From JACOMY01 sp046233115 (lineage in GTDB: Bacteria > Pseudomonadota > Alphaproteobacteria > Kiloniellales > JACOMY01), in the NCBI GenBank assembly GCA_046233115.1, contig JBJXHM010000019.1:1-64000 (forward strand): a DNA stretch of 64,000 bases, in the 5' to 3' direction. This document shows positions 52,443-64,000 of this stretch, piece after piece; position 1 is the first letter of the stretch; each line of letters starts with the position of its first letter. The notes under the pieces are model-generated. The model was not told the DNA's origin. It worked only from the letters and a program-made list of their open reading frames with translations, and searched no databases. The position numbers were made by a program, and so were the translations under genes.

Positions 52443-52477
52443 CTTGCCCTCTGCGGACAGGACATCGCGCTGACCCG
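52443..52477 (+). repeat. Imperfect direct repeat flanking the cysteine-repeat gene, right copy
   Basis: The partner of 50620-50654 (29 of 35 positions identical). It lies just after the stop of the cysteine-repeat gene and before the end of the convergent membrane-protein gene, about 1.8 kb from the left copy. Confidence 0.55.
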
Positions 52478-52488
52478 AAGGGGGGCGG

Positions 52489-53949
52489 TCAGGCAACGAT
52501 CGGCTGGGACAGTATCCACAGGCTCAGCATGGTCAGGCCGGTCATGAAGACCATCATCGGCAGCTGCGAGCGCACCGCCAGGCGCGGGTCGCCGAGCAAG
52601 GTCAAGGCCTGGCGGTGGGCGACGAGGACCGAGAGGACATGGCCGGTCACCAGGGCCGCGACTGCGATCCACCAGACCTGCCGTGCGGTGATTATCCCGA
52701 TATCCAGCCCGCCCTGACGGCTCTCCACCAGGGACCAGCCAAGCGCGAAGGGATCTGCCAGGGCCGGCAGGGCAAGCTGTCCGGCCAGCAGCAGGTAGGA
52801 GATGTAGTGCGCGAGATGATAGGCGACCGCGATCGGTAGCAGCGAAGCGGCAAAGCCGAGGGCGAAAGCGCCGGCATCGAAGCGCCGCCCCGACGCCTGC
52901 GCCATGGTCCAGGCCAGGAGCCGGTAGGCCAGATAGGAAAGGGCGACGGTGATCAGCAGGCCCAAGGTGCGAATGAGCTTCAGCAGGTTCACGCCCTCGT
53001 CACGCAGCGCCAGCAAGGTCGGCCGCAAGCTCTGCGAGCCGCTGATCTCCTCCAGGATCGCAGCCCACAGCGGCGTCTCCGAGATTCCGTCGAAGAGGAC
53101 GATGCCGATCAGCGCGACGACGAAGGCGGCCGATGAGGCCTGCGGCTCGGCCGGGCGGGTGAGACGCTCGGCGGGCGGCGATAGCAGCAGCCGCTCCGGC
53201 AGCTCCAGCGACAGGGGGGCCAGCCGCCCCAGCAGGGCGAAGAGCCGGCCGAGCGGATCGGCGACGCGGAACCAGGCAAGACCGAAGGTCCAGGCGGCAA
53301 GCAGGGTCGCGGCGGCGTAGACCAGGATCAGGATGCCCAGGGCACGCGGTTCCTCCGAGCGCTCGGAGATCAGTTCGACCCAGGAGATGGCCAGCAGCCC
53401 GAGAAAAGCGATCCAGGCCGCAGCCCGCGGCAGCGGCAGAATTCCTTGCTCGGGATCTCGGCCGAACGCACGCGCGGCCAGCAGATAGAAGCCGCGAAAG
53501 GGGTCCACGGCCGCCCAGAGGTCGACCAGGAGCGCGGAGAAGAGGAAGAAGCCGACCCACCAGATCACCCAGACGCCGACGGTCGCCAAGTTGTCGGTCG
53601 GCGACGGCGGGCCGAAGAAGGCTGCCCCCAGCAGGACCGCCAGAACCAGCAGTCCGGCCAGCCTGAACAGCAGCGCGAGAGATCGCCCGAAGACCGGTGG
53701 CAGCACCAGCTCTCTTTGCAGCAGCCGACCGTGCGACGCGCGCAGAAAGAAGAAGGAGGCGAGGAAGGACGCCAGGACCGCGAAGCCGGCCGCGGCCAGG
53801 TAGAAGCCCAGCGGCAAGGGCAGGTCATAGCGCTGCCCGAAGGCATGCGCCTCGGCGCCCGCCGGACAGCCGATCCAAACGACCAGCAGGCCAACGACCG
53901 CCGCCAGTCCGGACAGCCTCGCGTGACCGGGAGAAGCCCCTGCTTGCAC
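52489..53949 (-). CDS. Polytopic inner-membrane protein of unknown function
   Basis: A 486-residue protein with about 11-12 hydrophobic segments. The N-terminal segment ends in GAEAHAFGQRYDLPLPLGFYL, a conserved-looking motif that I recall from uncharacterised bacterial membrane proteins. Loops contain AAVDPFRGFY, WVELISERSEEPR and AFGRDPEQG. No enzyme motif is recognised. It begins 2 bp after the stop of the 53952-54689 gene, so the two form an operon, and a periplasmic binding or metal-related partner role is possible. It is convergent with the cysteine-repeat gene. Confidence 0.75.
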   Translation of the reverse strand: MQAGASPGHARLSGLAAVVGLLVVWIGCPAGAEAHAFGQRYDLPLPLGFYLAAAGFAVLASFLASFFFLRASHGRLLQRELVLPPVFGRSLALLFRLAGLLVLAVLLGAAFFGPPSPTDNLATVGVWVIWWVGFFLFSALLVDLWAAVDPFRGFYLLAARAFGRDPEQGILPLPRAAAWIAFLGLLAISWVELISERSEEPRALGILILVYAAATLLAAWTFGLAWFRVADPLGRLFALLGRLAPLSLELPERLLLSPPAERLTRPAEPQASSAAFVVALIGIVLFDGISETPLWAAILEEISGSQSLRPTLLALRDEGVNLLKLIRTLGLLITVALSYLAYRLLAWTMAQASGRRFDAGAFALGFAASLLPIAVAYHLAHYISYLLLAGQLALPALADPFALGWSLVESRQGGLDIGIITARQVWWIAVAALVTGHVLSVLVAHRQALTLLGDPRLAVRSQLPMMVFMTGLTMLSLWILSQPIVA

Positions 53950-53951
53950 GC

Positions 53952-54689
53952 CTAGCGCACCTCGATGTAGGCGAGCGGTGCCTCGCTGCGGCCCAGCAGG
54001 TCGGTCTCGCCGTGCGCCACCAGGGCGAAGCGGCCGCCATGCGCGGCCTGGAAGGTCAGGACCGCCGGGTGTCCCGGTGCCACGTCCGCCTCCAGGTCAT
54101 AGCCGTGCAGGTGCAGGGCCAGGTCTCGGTCGGCGCGCACCTCCAGGCGGACGCTCTCGCCCTGCTGGATCTCGAAGGTCGGCGCGTTGTCTGACTCCGC
54201 CAGGTCGAGCAGCAACGCGGTGCCGCTCCAGGCCACGGGTCCGGCCAGGGCGATCTCGGCGCCAATGGCCTTATCGCCCTCGGCCCAGGACAGGTGGCGA
54301 TTGTCGTTGAGGCTAACCCGCACCCGGTTCTCGCCCTCGGCAAGAAGCGCCATCGGCAGGTGCGCCCAGGGGCCGTAGAGACGGCCGATCTTCTTGCCAT
54401 TGACATAGAGGTGGGCATGGCCTGCGACCGCCTCGCTGTCTCGACCCACGCTCTCCGGCGTGAAGCTGAAGTCAGTGACCAAGAGGTGCAGGTTGTAGCC
54501 GTCGGTCGGGTCCGGGTAGGCCTCCAGTTCCAATCCCGGCACCGGCGCCCCCGTCGGGACGGGACGCAGGTCGGCCGATCCATGCCCATGCTGGTGCATC
54601 GTATCGGCCTGCAGCGGCGCACCTGCCGTCGTGCACGCGACCAGCCCCGTCAGGGCGGCCGCCGTCAGCGACCTTCCCAAATCCAACAT
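53952..54689 (-). CDS. Probable periplasmic lipoprotein, His-rich N-terminus, beta-sandwich type
   Basis: A 245-residue protein. The N-terminus (MLDLGRSLTAAALTGLVAC) ends in a lipobox-like LVAC, so lipidation at Cys19 is plausible. A His-containing segment (MHQHGHG) follows. The middle has YNLHLLVTDFSFTPESV and HAHLYVNGKKIGRLYGPWAHLP, and the C-terminal part (ESVRLEVRADRDLALHLHGYDLEADVAPG) resembles a cupredoxin-like beta-sandwich with several His. Metal (copper) binding is a reasonable guess but unproven. It is first in an operon with the membrane protein that starts 2 bp downstream. Confidence 0.7.
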   Translation of the reverse strand: MLDLGRSLTAAALTGLVACTTAGAPLQADTMHQHGHGSADLRPVPTGAPVPGLELEAYPDPTDGYNLHLLVTDFSFTPESVGRDSEAVAGHAHLYVNGKKIGRLYGPWAHLPMALLAEGENRVRVSLNDNRHLSWAEGDKAIGAEIALAGPVAWSGTALLLDLAESDNAPTFEIQQGESVRLEVRADRDLALHLHGYDLEADVAPGHPAVLTFQAAHGGRFALVAHGETDLLGRSEAPLAYIEVR

Positions 54690-54794
54690 CGCCCGGTTCT
54701 CCCCTCTTCATGCCGGCCGGTCTACCGCGGGGGTGGCGGTGCGCCCCCCGCGGAGAGACCCTGCAGCGTCAGGCCAACAGCGCAGACCCGACCC

Positions 54795-54863
54795 TAGAGC
54801 GGATCGCGATCAGGTGGACTCGCCTGATCGCGTGAATCCGCTCTATGTTTCAAACGTGTAGAG
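54795..54863 (+). repeat. Dispersed palindromic repeat, copy 2
   Basis: It runs from tagagcggatcgcgatcagg through a dyad (caggtggactcgcctg core, flanked by gatcgcg/cgcgtga) to atgtttcaaacgtgtag. It corresponds nearly base for base to the minus-strand reading of 21965-22033. It lies in the gap between two minus-strand genes, upstream of the lipoprotein gene. Confidence 0.8.
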
Positions 54864-54872
54864 CAAGATTCA

Positions 54873-54899
54873 GACGTCAAATCGCTTCGATTTGACGTC
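54873..54899. terminator. Perfect 12-bp hairpin next to the palindromic repeat
   Basis: Arms gacgtcaaatcg (54873-54884) and cgatttgacgtc (54888-54899) are perfect complements around a 3-nt loop. It lies 8 bp from the stop codon of the minus-strand propeller gene. It may terminate that gene or belong to the same composite repeat. Confidence 0.6.
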
Positions 54900-54907
54900 A
54901 TCCTGTT

Positions 54908-56080
54908 CTAGTGGCCGGCCATGTGGTTCCACTCGGGCAGCAGGACGATGGAGTTGGGGTTGAGGCCGGCCTCCTTCAGGCTGTTCATCTCGGCCAGGAT
55001 CTCGCCCGTCTCCAGGTCGACCACCGTGACCGAGCCGTCGCTCATCTTCGGCAGGTTGAGGAATGAGTTCTGCACGAAGCCGAGCTTCTGGTCCTTGGTG
55101 ACGCCGACATGGTGGGCGCCACCGGCCGTCGGAACGGAGGTCACCAGCTTCGGTGCCAAGGGCCCCTCGGCGGTATCGAAGATGTGGAGATGACCCGGCA
55201 TCGAGGTCGTCACCAGCAGCTTCTTACCGTCCTCGGTGAAGTAGATCTCCAGCGGAACGCCGGCCTCGACGCTCTGGAAGTCGAAGACCTCCTGGGGCGT
55301 GAAGCTCTGCGCGGTCTCATCCCAGACCAGGGCCCAGAGAGCATGGCCGAACATGTTGGTGACCAGCGCCACCGGCGGGTTGTGGTTAGGGGCGAAGAGG
55401 ATCTCCACCGGCGCCTCACCGGAGGGCGAGGGCTGCTCGGACATCTTGATCTCGCCCAACGGCTCCAGGGTGCTGGCCTTCACCACCGAGACCGTCTCCG
55501 CCGGGGCGGAGAGATCGGGGGTGATGGTGCTGGTGACCAGGATGCGGTCGAGCGCCGTGTTGACGGCCAGACCGTGCGGATAGGTCCCCGGCAAGGCGAT
55601 CTCGCCGACCAGGCTGTCATCCGCGACCTTGCCCACGTAGACGTTGCCGGAGGCCATACAGGTCAAATACCAGCGCTCGTTGGCCTCGTCGAAGACCACG
55701 TCCTCGGCGAACTTGCAGTTCGGTACATCGATGGTGCTGATCCGGTAGGGGTTCTGCGTCATGTCGATGACCTGCAGCGCCGGCTGCATCAGGGAGGTGA
55801 CATAGGCCTTCGTCATGCTGCGGTCGTAGAAGATGTGATGCGTCACCGAACTCGGGTCGAGCGGGATGTCCGCAAGAATCCGGCCGAAGCCGGCGCTCTG
55901 CGGATCGACATCGATGATCGCAATGCCTTCGCGCCGAACCTGCTCACCTGACAGCTTCAGGGACTTCAGTTCCTCGGCCGGTTTGCTCTCATAGTTCATC
56001 ATGGCCAAGATTTCAGCCTGAACCGGCGCAGAAAACACCGCACCGAGGCCGATCAGCCCCAAGATTGCACGAGTACGCAT
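54908..56080 (-). CDS. Secreted beta-propeller (YVTN/YncE-like) protein
   Basis: A 390-residue protein with a Sec signal peptide (MRTRAILGLIGLGAVFSAPVQA). The mature part has repeated propeller-like blades: IAIIDVDPQSAGFG, AYVTSLMQPALQVIDM, NVYVGKVADDSLVGEIALPG, YPHGLAVNTALDRILVTSTI, VSVVKASTLEPLGEI and VTVVDLETGEILAEM. This matches YVTN-type seven-bladed propellers, which bind ligands or other proteins in the periplasm. It ends in EWNHMAGH. It has its own upstream gap (221 bp to the acylphosphatase gene), containing an AT-rich stretch at 56100-56180, and is followed by a hairpin and palindromic repeat. Confidence 0.82.
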   Translation of the reverse strand: MRTRAILGLIGLGAVFSAPVQAEILAMMNYESKPAEELKSLKLSGEQVRREGIAIIDVDPQSAGFGRILADIPLDPSSVTHHIFYDRSMTKAYVTSLMQPALQVIDMTQNPYRISTIDVPNCKFAEDVVFDEANERWYLTCMASGNVYVGKVADDSLVGEIALPGTYPHGLAVNTALDRILVTSTITPDLSAPAETVSVVKASTLEPLGEIKMSEQPSPSGEAPVEILFAPNHNPPVALVTNMFGHALWALVWDETAQSFTPQEVFDFQSVEAGVPLEIYFTEDGKKLLVTTSMPGHLHIFDTAEGPLAPKLVTSVPTAGGAHHVGVTKDQKLGFVQNSFLNLPKMSDGSVTVVDLETGEILAEMNSLKEAGLNPNSIVLLPEWNHMAGH

Positions 56081-56301
56081 GGCGAGTCCTCCTGTTATGG
56101 CTCACACAATACAAATGAGAACCCACCGCTATTCAATCAATAACCAACCGACTTGACCAATAGTACAGGAGCACAAAACAACGGAAGCACAACCACTTGA
56201 ATGGGTCGGGTGCAACTGGAGTCGAACGCGACGCGCTTGCCACCAGCGATTCAGCGGCTATGCAGAGAAATAGACGTGAAGGGCGGGAGGCACCCGTCCC
56301 G

Positions 56302-56583
56302 TCAGGCACTCGACCGTTGCGCGAATCCCTGGTGCGGCGCAGACTCCCGCTCCAACACCTCCAGTCCGGTGACCTGGGCCAACGGCGGGCCGCTGCGCAT
56401 GCAGACCAGCATCTCCGAGACCGCAGCCTCCTCGCCCACCAGCAGGGCCTCGACCCGGCCGTCGCGCAGGTTGCGGACCCAGCCGGTGAGTCCCAGCGCC
56501 TCGGCCTCCTGGCAGGTCCAGGCGCGGTACCAGACGCCCTGCACGCGGCCGCTGACGAAGACCTGGCGGGCGATCTGCGTCAT
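56302..56583 (-). CDS. acyP: Acylphosphatase
   Basis: A 93-residue enzyme that hydrolyses acyl phosphates. I start at the ATG giving MTQIARQVFVSGRVQGVWYR; the longer frame adds 35 non-homologous residues. The catalytic Arg20 (QGVWYR) and Asn38 (GWVRNLRDGRVE) are both present. Its ATG overlaps the stop of the upstream gene (TGATG-type 4-bp overlap). It is the last gene of the minus-strand propionyl-CoA carboxylase block. Confidence 0.92.
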   Translation of the reverse strand: MTQIARQVFVSGRVQGVWYRAWTCQEAEALGLTGWVRNLRDGRVEALLVGEEAAVSEMLVCMRSGPPLAQVTGLEVLERESAPHQGFAQRSSA

Positions 56584-57014
56584 CGCCGGCCGCTCCCGGC
56601 CGTCTCGCGGCCCCAGACGAAAAGCGCCTCCATGGCGAGGTCGCTGGCCCGCTTGGCCGAGCGCTCCCATTCCGGCCCGCGCAGCCACTGGTCTTCCATG
56701 GTGACGGCCGGCGCACCCTTCTGCTCGTGCATCAGCTTGTTGCGCAGGCCGCGCAGCCAGGCCCGGTCCTCGGCGCGGGTATTGGCGGGAAAGCCGCTGT
56801 GGAAGGCCTGCGCATCGACGATGGCGCCTGCCAAGATCACCACCGCGACCCAGGAGCCGGCGCAGAAGGCGCGCTCCAGGTCGACCATCAGAGCGGCGGC
56901 CTGCTCCGACAGGCTCCCGGCGCCGCCGGCCGCATAGTGCTCCTCCTGACGGGCCAGCCAGTCGAGCCGGCTCTGCCAGAGGGTTTCACTCGGGCGCTCG
57001 ATCAGCTCCAGCAC
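56580..57014 (-). CDS. HEPN-like helical protein
   Basis: A 144-residue, mostly helical protein. RNKLMHEQKG near residue 92 gives an R-N-x-x-x-H motif as in HEPN domains, some of which are RNases or toxin parts. The rest (QAAALMVDLERAF, WVAVVILAGAIVDAQAF) is compatible with a DUF4145/HEPN-type bundle. No antitoxin (MNT) gene is adjacent; instead it overlaps acylphosphatase by 4 bp and follows pccA by 28 bp, so a housekeeping role is more likely than a toxin. Confidence 0.65.
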   Translation of the reverse strand: MLELIERPSETLWQSRLDWLARQEEHYAAGGAGSLSEQAAALMVDLERAFCAGSWVAVVILAGAIVDAQAFHSGFPANTRAEDRAWLRGLRNKLMHEQKGAPAVTMEDQWLRGPEWERSAKRASDLAMEALFVWGRETAGSGRR

Positions 57015-57042
57015 GGCATGCTCCCGCCCGCTCGCGGGCTGT

Positions 57043-59043
<2,001 letters not shown>

Positions 59044-59082
59044 AGCCGTCTCAGCTCCCCATCAGGCGGGCCAAAGGCCCCT

Positions 59083-60615
<1,533 letters not shown>

Positions 60616-60702
60616 GCCGGCCCTACCCCTCTCTTGCACCTGCAGGATATCCCCCGCTGGATAGCATGGCGCTACGGACAAGCCAACAAGAGCGGCAGTT
60701 CG

Positions 60703-61401
60703 CTAGCGCGCTTCCAGCAGCCTGAGAAAGCGCTCGGCACTGGTGAGGTCGGCGAGCCTCAGGGCGCGGCGGTGGGTCGCCTCGGCGTCCTCGCCCCACT
60801 GCTCGATCTGGAAGGTCTCGTCCAGCTCCGCCCGCTCGAAGGTCTCCTCGGCGGTCAGCTCGCCCTCCAGCAAGGCGAGCCCCAGCACCAGCGAGCCGGT
60901 GATGCGCACGGCCTGCGCCAGCGCGGTCAGCGTGAAGTGGTCCAGCGGCTCCAGCCGGCTGCGCAGCGCGTCGAGGCTGGTCTCCGGCTGCTCGACCGAC
61001 ATGACCCCGCCAGTCACCTGTAGCGGCGCGTCGTAGGTCAGCGCCGCCCAGTCCAGCAGCGGTTGCCAGAGGCCGTGCTGGCGCTGGCGCAGCGCCTCCG
61101 GCCGCTCGGCGCGATAGCAGAGCAGGTCGTTGCCGCCATAGGCCGCGGTCTCTTCCAGAATCTCGGCGAGTCGCGGGCGGACGTGGTCGATGGCGGTACA
61201 GGCAAGCTGGGTCAGCGGCATGGAGCGCGGATCAATCTCGCCTTCCTGCGCACGCCACTCTGCCGCCACGGCCTCGGCCAGGCCCTGCGCCGGCAGGTCC
61301 AGGTCCGCCTTGGCGGGGGTCTTCACCGTCCGTCCGTCCAGTAGGACGGCATGGCCGTCCGCGCCCGGGCGCACCGTCACTTCCTTGTAGAAACGCTTCA
61401 T
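60703..61401 (-). CDS. ATP12-family F1-ATPase assembly chaperone
   Basis: A 232-residue chaperone that binds the alpha subunit of F1 before assembly. The start at MKRFYKEVTVR is preceded by aaggga; an in-frame upstream ATG would add 19 residues of weak similarity. Signatures are VLLDGRTVKTPAKADLDLP, AVAAEWRAQEGEIDP, MPLTQLACTAID, DLLCYRAERPEAL and the acidic AELDETFQIEQWGEDAEA. It follows the AsmA gene on the same strand and is typical of alphaproteobacteria, where it neighbours an RluC-like gene. Confidence 0.92.
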   Translation of the reverse strand: MKRFYKEVTVRPGADGHAVLLDGRTVKTPAKADLDLPAQGLAEAVAAEWRAQEGEIDPRSMPLTQLACTAIDHVRPRLAEILEETAAYGGNDLLCYRAERPEALRQRQHGLWQPLLDWAALTYDAPLQVTGGVMSVEQPETSLDALRSRLEPLDHFTLTALAQAVRITGSLVLGLALLEGELTAEETFERAELDETFQIEQWGEDAEATHRRALRLADLTSAERFLRLLEAR

Positions 61402-61447
61402 TTCATCCCTTGCCGTCGCTCTATTTTTTAGCCCTGTAGAGCAGGAC

Positions 61448-63523
61448 TCAGTTGCCAAAGAGGCTCTTCACGCCTCCGACCGCGTCCTCAAGGCCCTGGC
61501 CCACGGCGCCGCCGACCGCGCCGACGCCGCTGCCGACCGCCTCGCCGATTGATTCCGCCGCGTCGGTGGCGTTCTCCAGCAGGTTGGAGGCAGCGGCACC
61601 GCCCTTCTGCGCCCAGCGCGCCACCAGCGAGGAGGTGCCGCCGCTGGCCTCGATGGTCTTCACCGCTGCCAGACAGGCCTCGGCCGGATTGCTCGCCTTG
61701 CGCAGCTCAATGTCGAGCAGGTCGCCCGCGAGCAGGGGCGGGAAGAGCACCATGCCCGCCGCCTCCGCCGCACTCAGCACCGTGCCGGTCGGATCGGGTA
61801 GGACCGTCGGATTGTCGATCGGCCCGGTGACCCGCACCGGCACCACCAGCGAGGAGAGGCTGACGCCGCGTCCCTTGGTGTCGACATAGAGGTCCAGCCG
61901 CTCCTTCAGGATGTCGGTGGTGCCGGAGATGGTGCTGACGAAGTTGTCCCCGGCGATGGCGCTGGCCTCGCTGCGCGCCGTCCCGCCGTACCACATGAGG
62001 TCGCTGATCACGCAGGTGAGCTTGACCTCGTCGCTGCCGCCGAACAGAGGCGAGAAGATCTGCAGCAGGCCGTTGCCCATCATCGCCAGCATGGCCTGGC
62101 GCACCACCGTGTCGGACGAGGTCGCCCGGCTGCGGCCGCGCATGGAACTCACCATCGACCGCAGGTCCTCGCCCTCGCCCTTGAGGTCGACGCTGGCATC
62201 GAGATGGCCACGCAGCGGCAGGGCCAGCAGCGGCCCGTAGTCCAGCCCCTTGACGTTGCTCTCCAGTTCAAAGCGTGCCGGGGTCTGACGCCGGTTCAGT
62301 CGCAAGGTACCGTCGAAGCGGCCTCCGGCCAGGGTGAAGCTGAGCGGCGAGAAGGTGAGGTCGCGATCCTCCAACACCACCTTGGTCTTGAGGCCGCCAA
62401 GCTCGCTCCCATCGGGGAGAGCGAACTCGGCCACATCCAGATCGAGGTCGAGGTCAGCCAGTTCCATCAGGGACAGCGGCAAGGCCACGTCGGGGACGAG
62501 AGGCTGCCTGCCCGTCGTTGCCGGCAGAACCGCCCAGGGGCCGACCAGCAACTGGCCAGGCGCCAGCTTCTTGGCCGTCAGGCCGCCGCTCGCCTTGGGG
62601 CGCTCTCCGGTCAGTGCCAGGGTCAGCCGACCGGCAAGGTCGCTGTCGGCCAGGCGGAGCGACAGGTCGTTCAACTCGACCGCCTCGTGCCCAGCCTTCA
62701 CCTTGACCTCCAGGTCCAGGGGACCGACGGCCGGCAGCGGTTGGCCGACCAGCGGCGCCAGCTTGTCCAGGCTCTTAGCCTTGAGGCTGAGCGCGAAGTG
62801 CAGTGCATTGCGGCCAGCGATACCGCCGTCGATGTTGAGGTCGGTATCGTCCAGATGGCCCTGCAGGAAGAAGGGAAAGCTCTCCTCGGTCAGCATCTGG
62901 CGCATGCTGCCGAGCTGGAAGAAGAGGTCGAAGTCGCCCCTCTCCAGGCTGCCCTTCATCTCGCCCGAGAGCGCTTCGTCCAGGCCGGCAGCGCCGGCGC
63001 TGAGACTCTCGATCGCGATGCGCTGCGCCGGCAGGCCGGGCGCCGGTTTGAAGTCCACGACCCCCTTCTCGACCGTGATCTCTTTGAAGGAGGGCAGGGT
63101 CTCGTCCGCGCGTTTCAGGGGGCCGCCGGACGCCACCTGCCAGTTGCTCTGGCCCTCCGCGTTGGTCTCCAGGTCCAGCACGGGCTCGATCACGGCCAGA
63201 CGCTCGATCGCGATCTCGTTGCTCAGCAGCGGCAACAGGGAGAGCTCCACCTCCAGCCGCTTGATCCGCGCCATCGGCTCCCTACCGGCCCAAGGCGCGT
63301 TGGCGAGGCTGACGTCCTCCATCACGATGGCGGGCGTCAGCGAGACATGCATCTTGACGTCTCCGGCGATCTCCAGCTTGCGCCCGGTCGCAGCCTCTGC
63401 CTGCTTCTCGATCATGGCCTTCAGGTCTTCGACCGGGAAGTTGGACAGGGCCACGTAGCCCGCCACCAGCACGGCGATGACCAGGGCGAAGAGTCCGATC
63501 AGGAGCCACTTCAGAAGTCTCAT
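61448..63523 (-). CDS. AsmA-family protein
   Basis: A 691-residue inner-membrane-anchored periplasmic protein. One N-terminal helix (about residues 5-28) is followed by the AsmA motif region (FPVEDLKAMIEKQAEAATGRKLEIAGDV, APWAGREPMARIKRLEVEL). The long periplasmic part is beta-rich as in AsmA/TamB-like lipid-transfer proteins, with the conserved GPLxLEVKVKAG and the late DRLDLYVDTKG and PVRVTGPIDNPTVLPDP segments. The C-terminus is a Gly/Val/Ala-rich tail ending KSLFGN. Family members affect outer-membrane lipid homeostasis. It sits between the RluC-like and ATP12 genes. Confidence 0.88.
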   Translation of the reverse strand: MRLLKWLLIGLFALVIAVLVAGYVALSNFPVEDLKAMIEKQAEAATGRKLEIAGDVKMHVSLTPAIVMEDVSLANAPWAGREPMARIKRLEVELSLLPLLSNEIAIERLAVIEPVLDLETNAEGQSNWQVASGGPLKRADETLPSFKEITVEKGVVDFKPAPGLPAQRIAIESLSAGAAGLDEALSGEMKGSLERGDFDLFFQLGSMRQMLTEESFPFFLQGHLDDTDLNIDGGIAGRNALHFALSLKAKSLDKLAPLVGQPLPAVGPLDLEVKVKAGHEAVELNDLSLRLADSDLAGRLTLALTGERPKASGGLTAKKLAPGQLLVGPWAVLPATTGRQPLVPDVALPLSLMELADLDLDLDVAEFALPDGSELGGLKTKVVLEDRDLTFSPLSFTLAGGRFDGTLRLNRRQTPARFELESNVKGLDYGPLLALPLRGHLDASVDLKGEGEDLRSMVSSMRGRSRATSSDTVVRQAMLAMMGNGLLQIFSPLFGGSDEVKLTCVISDLMWYGGTARSEASAIAGDNFVSTISGTTDILKERLDLYVDTKGRGVSLSSLVVPVRVTGPIDNPTVLPDPTGTVLSAAEAAGMVLFPPLLAGDLLDIELRKASNPAEACLAAVKTIEASGGTSSLVARWAQKGGAAASNLLENATDAAESIGEAVGSGVGAVGGAVGQGLEDAVGGVKSLFGN

Positions 63524-63635
63524 CAGACCCTCTTTCCTCCTCCGCGAAGCCGGTCACCAGCGCCCTGCCAGGATAGGTTCTCCAGGATAGGTCCTTTTGT
63601 GTCGCGACGGCAGGCCCTTGCCGCCCTTGTCCCTT

Positions 63636-64000
63636 CTACGCGCCGCGCGCCTCGAGCTGGACCAGCGCACCGTCGGTGCGGTCTAGCTTCAGGCCCAGTG
63701 CCTGGCAGGCCTCGACGAAGGCCAGCGGCGGCGGCGCGACGACGCGTAGGGTCGTCCCTTCGTCGGGATGTGGCACCGCCAGTTCCGCAGCGTGTAGCAT
63801 GAGCAGCGGCGGCACGCCCTCTAGCTGTTTCGTCGCGCCGTACTTCCTGTCGCCGAGGATGGGATGGCCGATGGCGGCGAGATGCACGCGGATCTGGTGG
63901 GTCCGCCCGGTGAGCGGTGCCAACACCAAGAGGCTGGCGCGCCGCCCGGCGAAGTCAGCCACGGCATAGAGCGTCTCCGCCGGATGCCCCTCAGTATCCT
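63636..64000 (-). CDS. RluC/RluD-type 23S rRNA pseudouridine synthase, C-terminal part (truncated by window edge)
   Basis: About 121 codons enter from the right edge. The family-typical C-terminal segment is visible: ETLYAVADFAGRRASLLVLA, then PLTGRTHQIRVHLAAIGHP and ILGDRKYG. The catalytic Asp (in the HRLD motif) lies beyond the window. The open frame extends upstream of the apparent GTG at 63962, which is not the start. In many alphaproteobacteria this gene neighbours a HAD hydrolase and an ATP12 gene; here AsmA intervenes. Confidence 0.88.
   Translation of the reverse strand, partial: DTEGHPAETLYAVADFAGRRASLLVLAPLTGRTHQIRVHLAAIGHPILGDRKYGATKQLEGVPPLLMLHAAELAVPHPDEGTTLRVVAPPPLAFVEACQALGLKLDRTDGALVQLEARGA

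Noticed and set aside
61431..61450. A possible third copy of the palindromic repeat tail (tgtagagcaggactcag)
   Set aside because: Only about 17 nt resemble the copy at 54856 onward and there is no dyad, so this could be chance.

Overview
The window looks like a chromosomal stretch of a free-living, GC-rich alphaproteobacterium. The evidence is a propionyl-CoA carboxylase alpha/beta pair, an ATP12-type F1-ATPase chaperone, an AsmA protein and an RluC-type synthase in an order familiar from that class, with GGC/GAC/CTG-rich codons. I place it near Rhodospirillales-like lineages only tentatively. There is one tRNA (Glu, CTC). I see no rRNA, CRISPR array, transposase or phage gene.

The dominant feature is an RTX (beta-roll, Ca2+-binding) paralogue family: nine genes, all on the + strand, in three groups (1-221 partial and 644-3787; 15044-18184 and 18502-21957; 29138-31390, 31718-34033, 34346-36604, 36666-38984 and 38998-42045). 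They have no visible enzymatic domain. Eight of the nine share a C-terminal domain with a DxDGxG loop and a terminal DF(V/L/I)W(L/F) sequence, as expected for type I secretion. No HlyB/HlyD/TolC-type transporter lies in the window. Two repeat geometries coexist. Most members use the classical nonapeptide, while the pair at 15044 and 18502 strictly alternates 9- and 10-residue units (19 residues, 57 bp) for 29 and 27 uninterrupted periods. Other notable points are a 1,130-bp identical segment shared by two paralogues, a three-fold ~225-residue super-repeat in the 644 gene, a seven-repeat (propeller-like) N-terminal domain in the 38998 gene, and an 18502 gene that lacks the secretion domain and ends 8 bp from a dispersed palindromic repeat.

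Between the RTX groups are ordinary blocks. 3.8-7.4 kb holds a DUF302 protein, Hsp20, a small secreted protein, tRNA-Glu, an acetyltransferase and an M19-type dipeptidase. 7.6-14.8 kb holds a periplasmic sulfatase, a UMF1-type MFS transporter and a larA-larC-larE-larB operon (lactate-racemase-type enzyme plus its nickel-pincer cofactor biosynthesis). 22-26.4 kb holds a phytanoyl-CoA dioxygenase-like protein, an OprO/OprP-type porin and RecQ. 26.6-29 kb is a four-gene membrane operon around a ferric-reductase/Rieske fusion.

After the last RTX gene come an SDR, a membrane-anchored class III nucleotide cyclase, a YhaO/YhaN-like nuclease-ATPase pair and an O-methyltransferase. Next are a secreted cysteine-repeat protein, a two-gene membrane/periplasmic operon and a secreted propeller protein. 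The window ends with a minus-strand metabolic block (acylphosphatase, HEPN-like protein, PccA, PccB, ATP12, AsmA, truncated RluC-type synthase).
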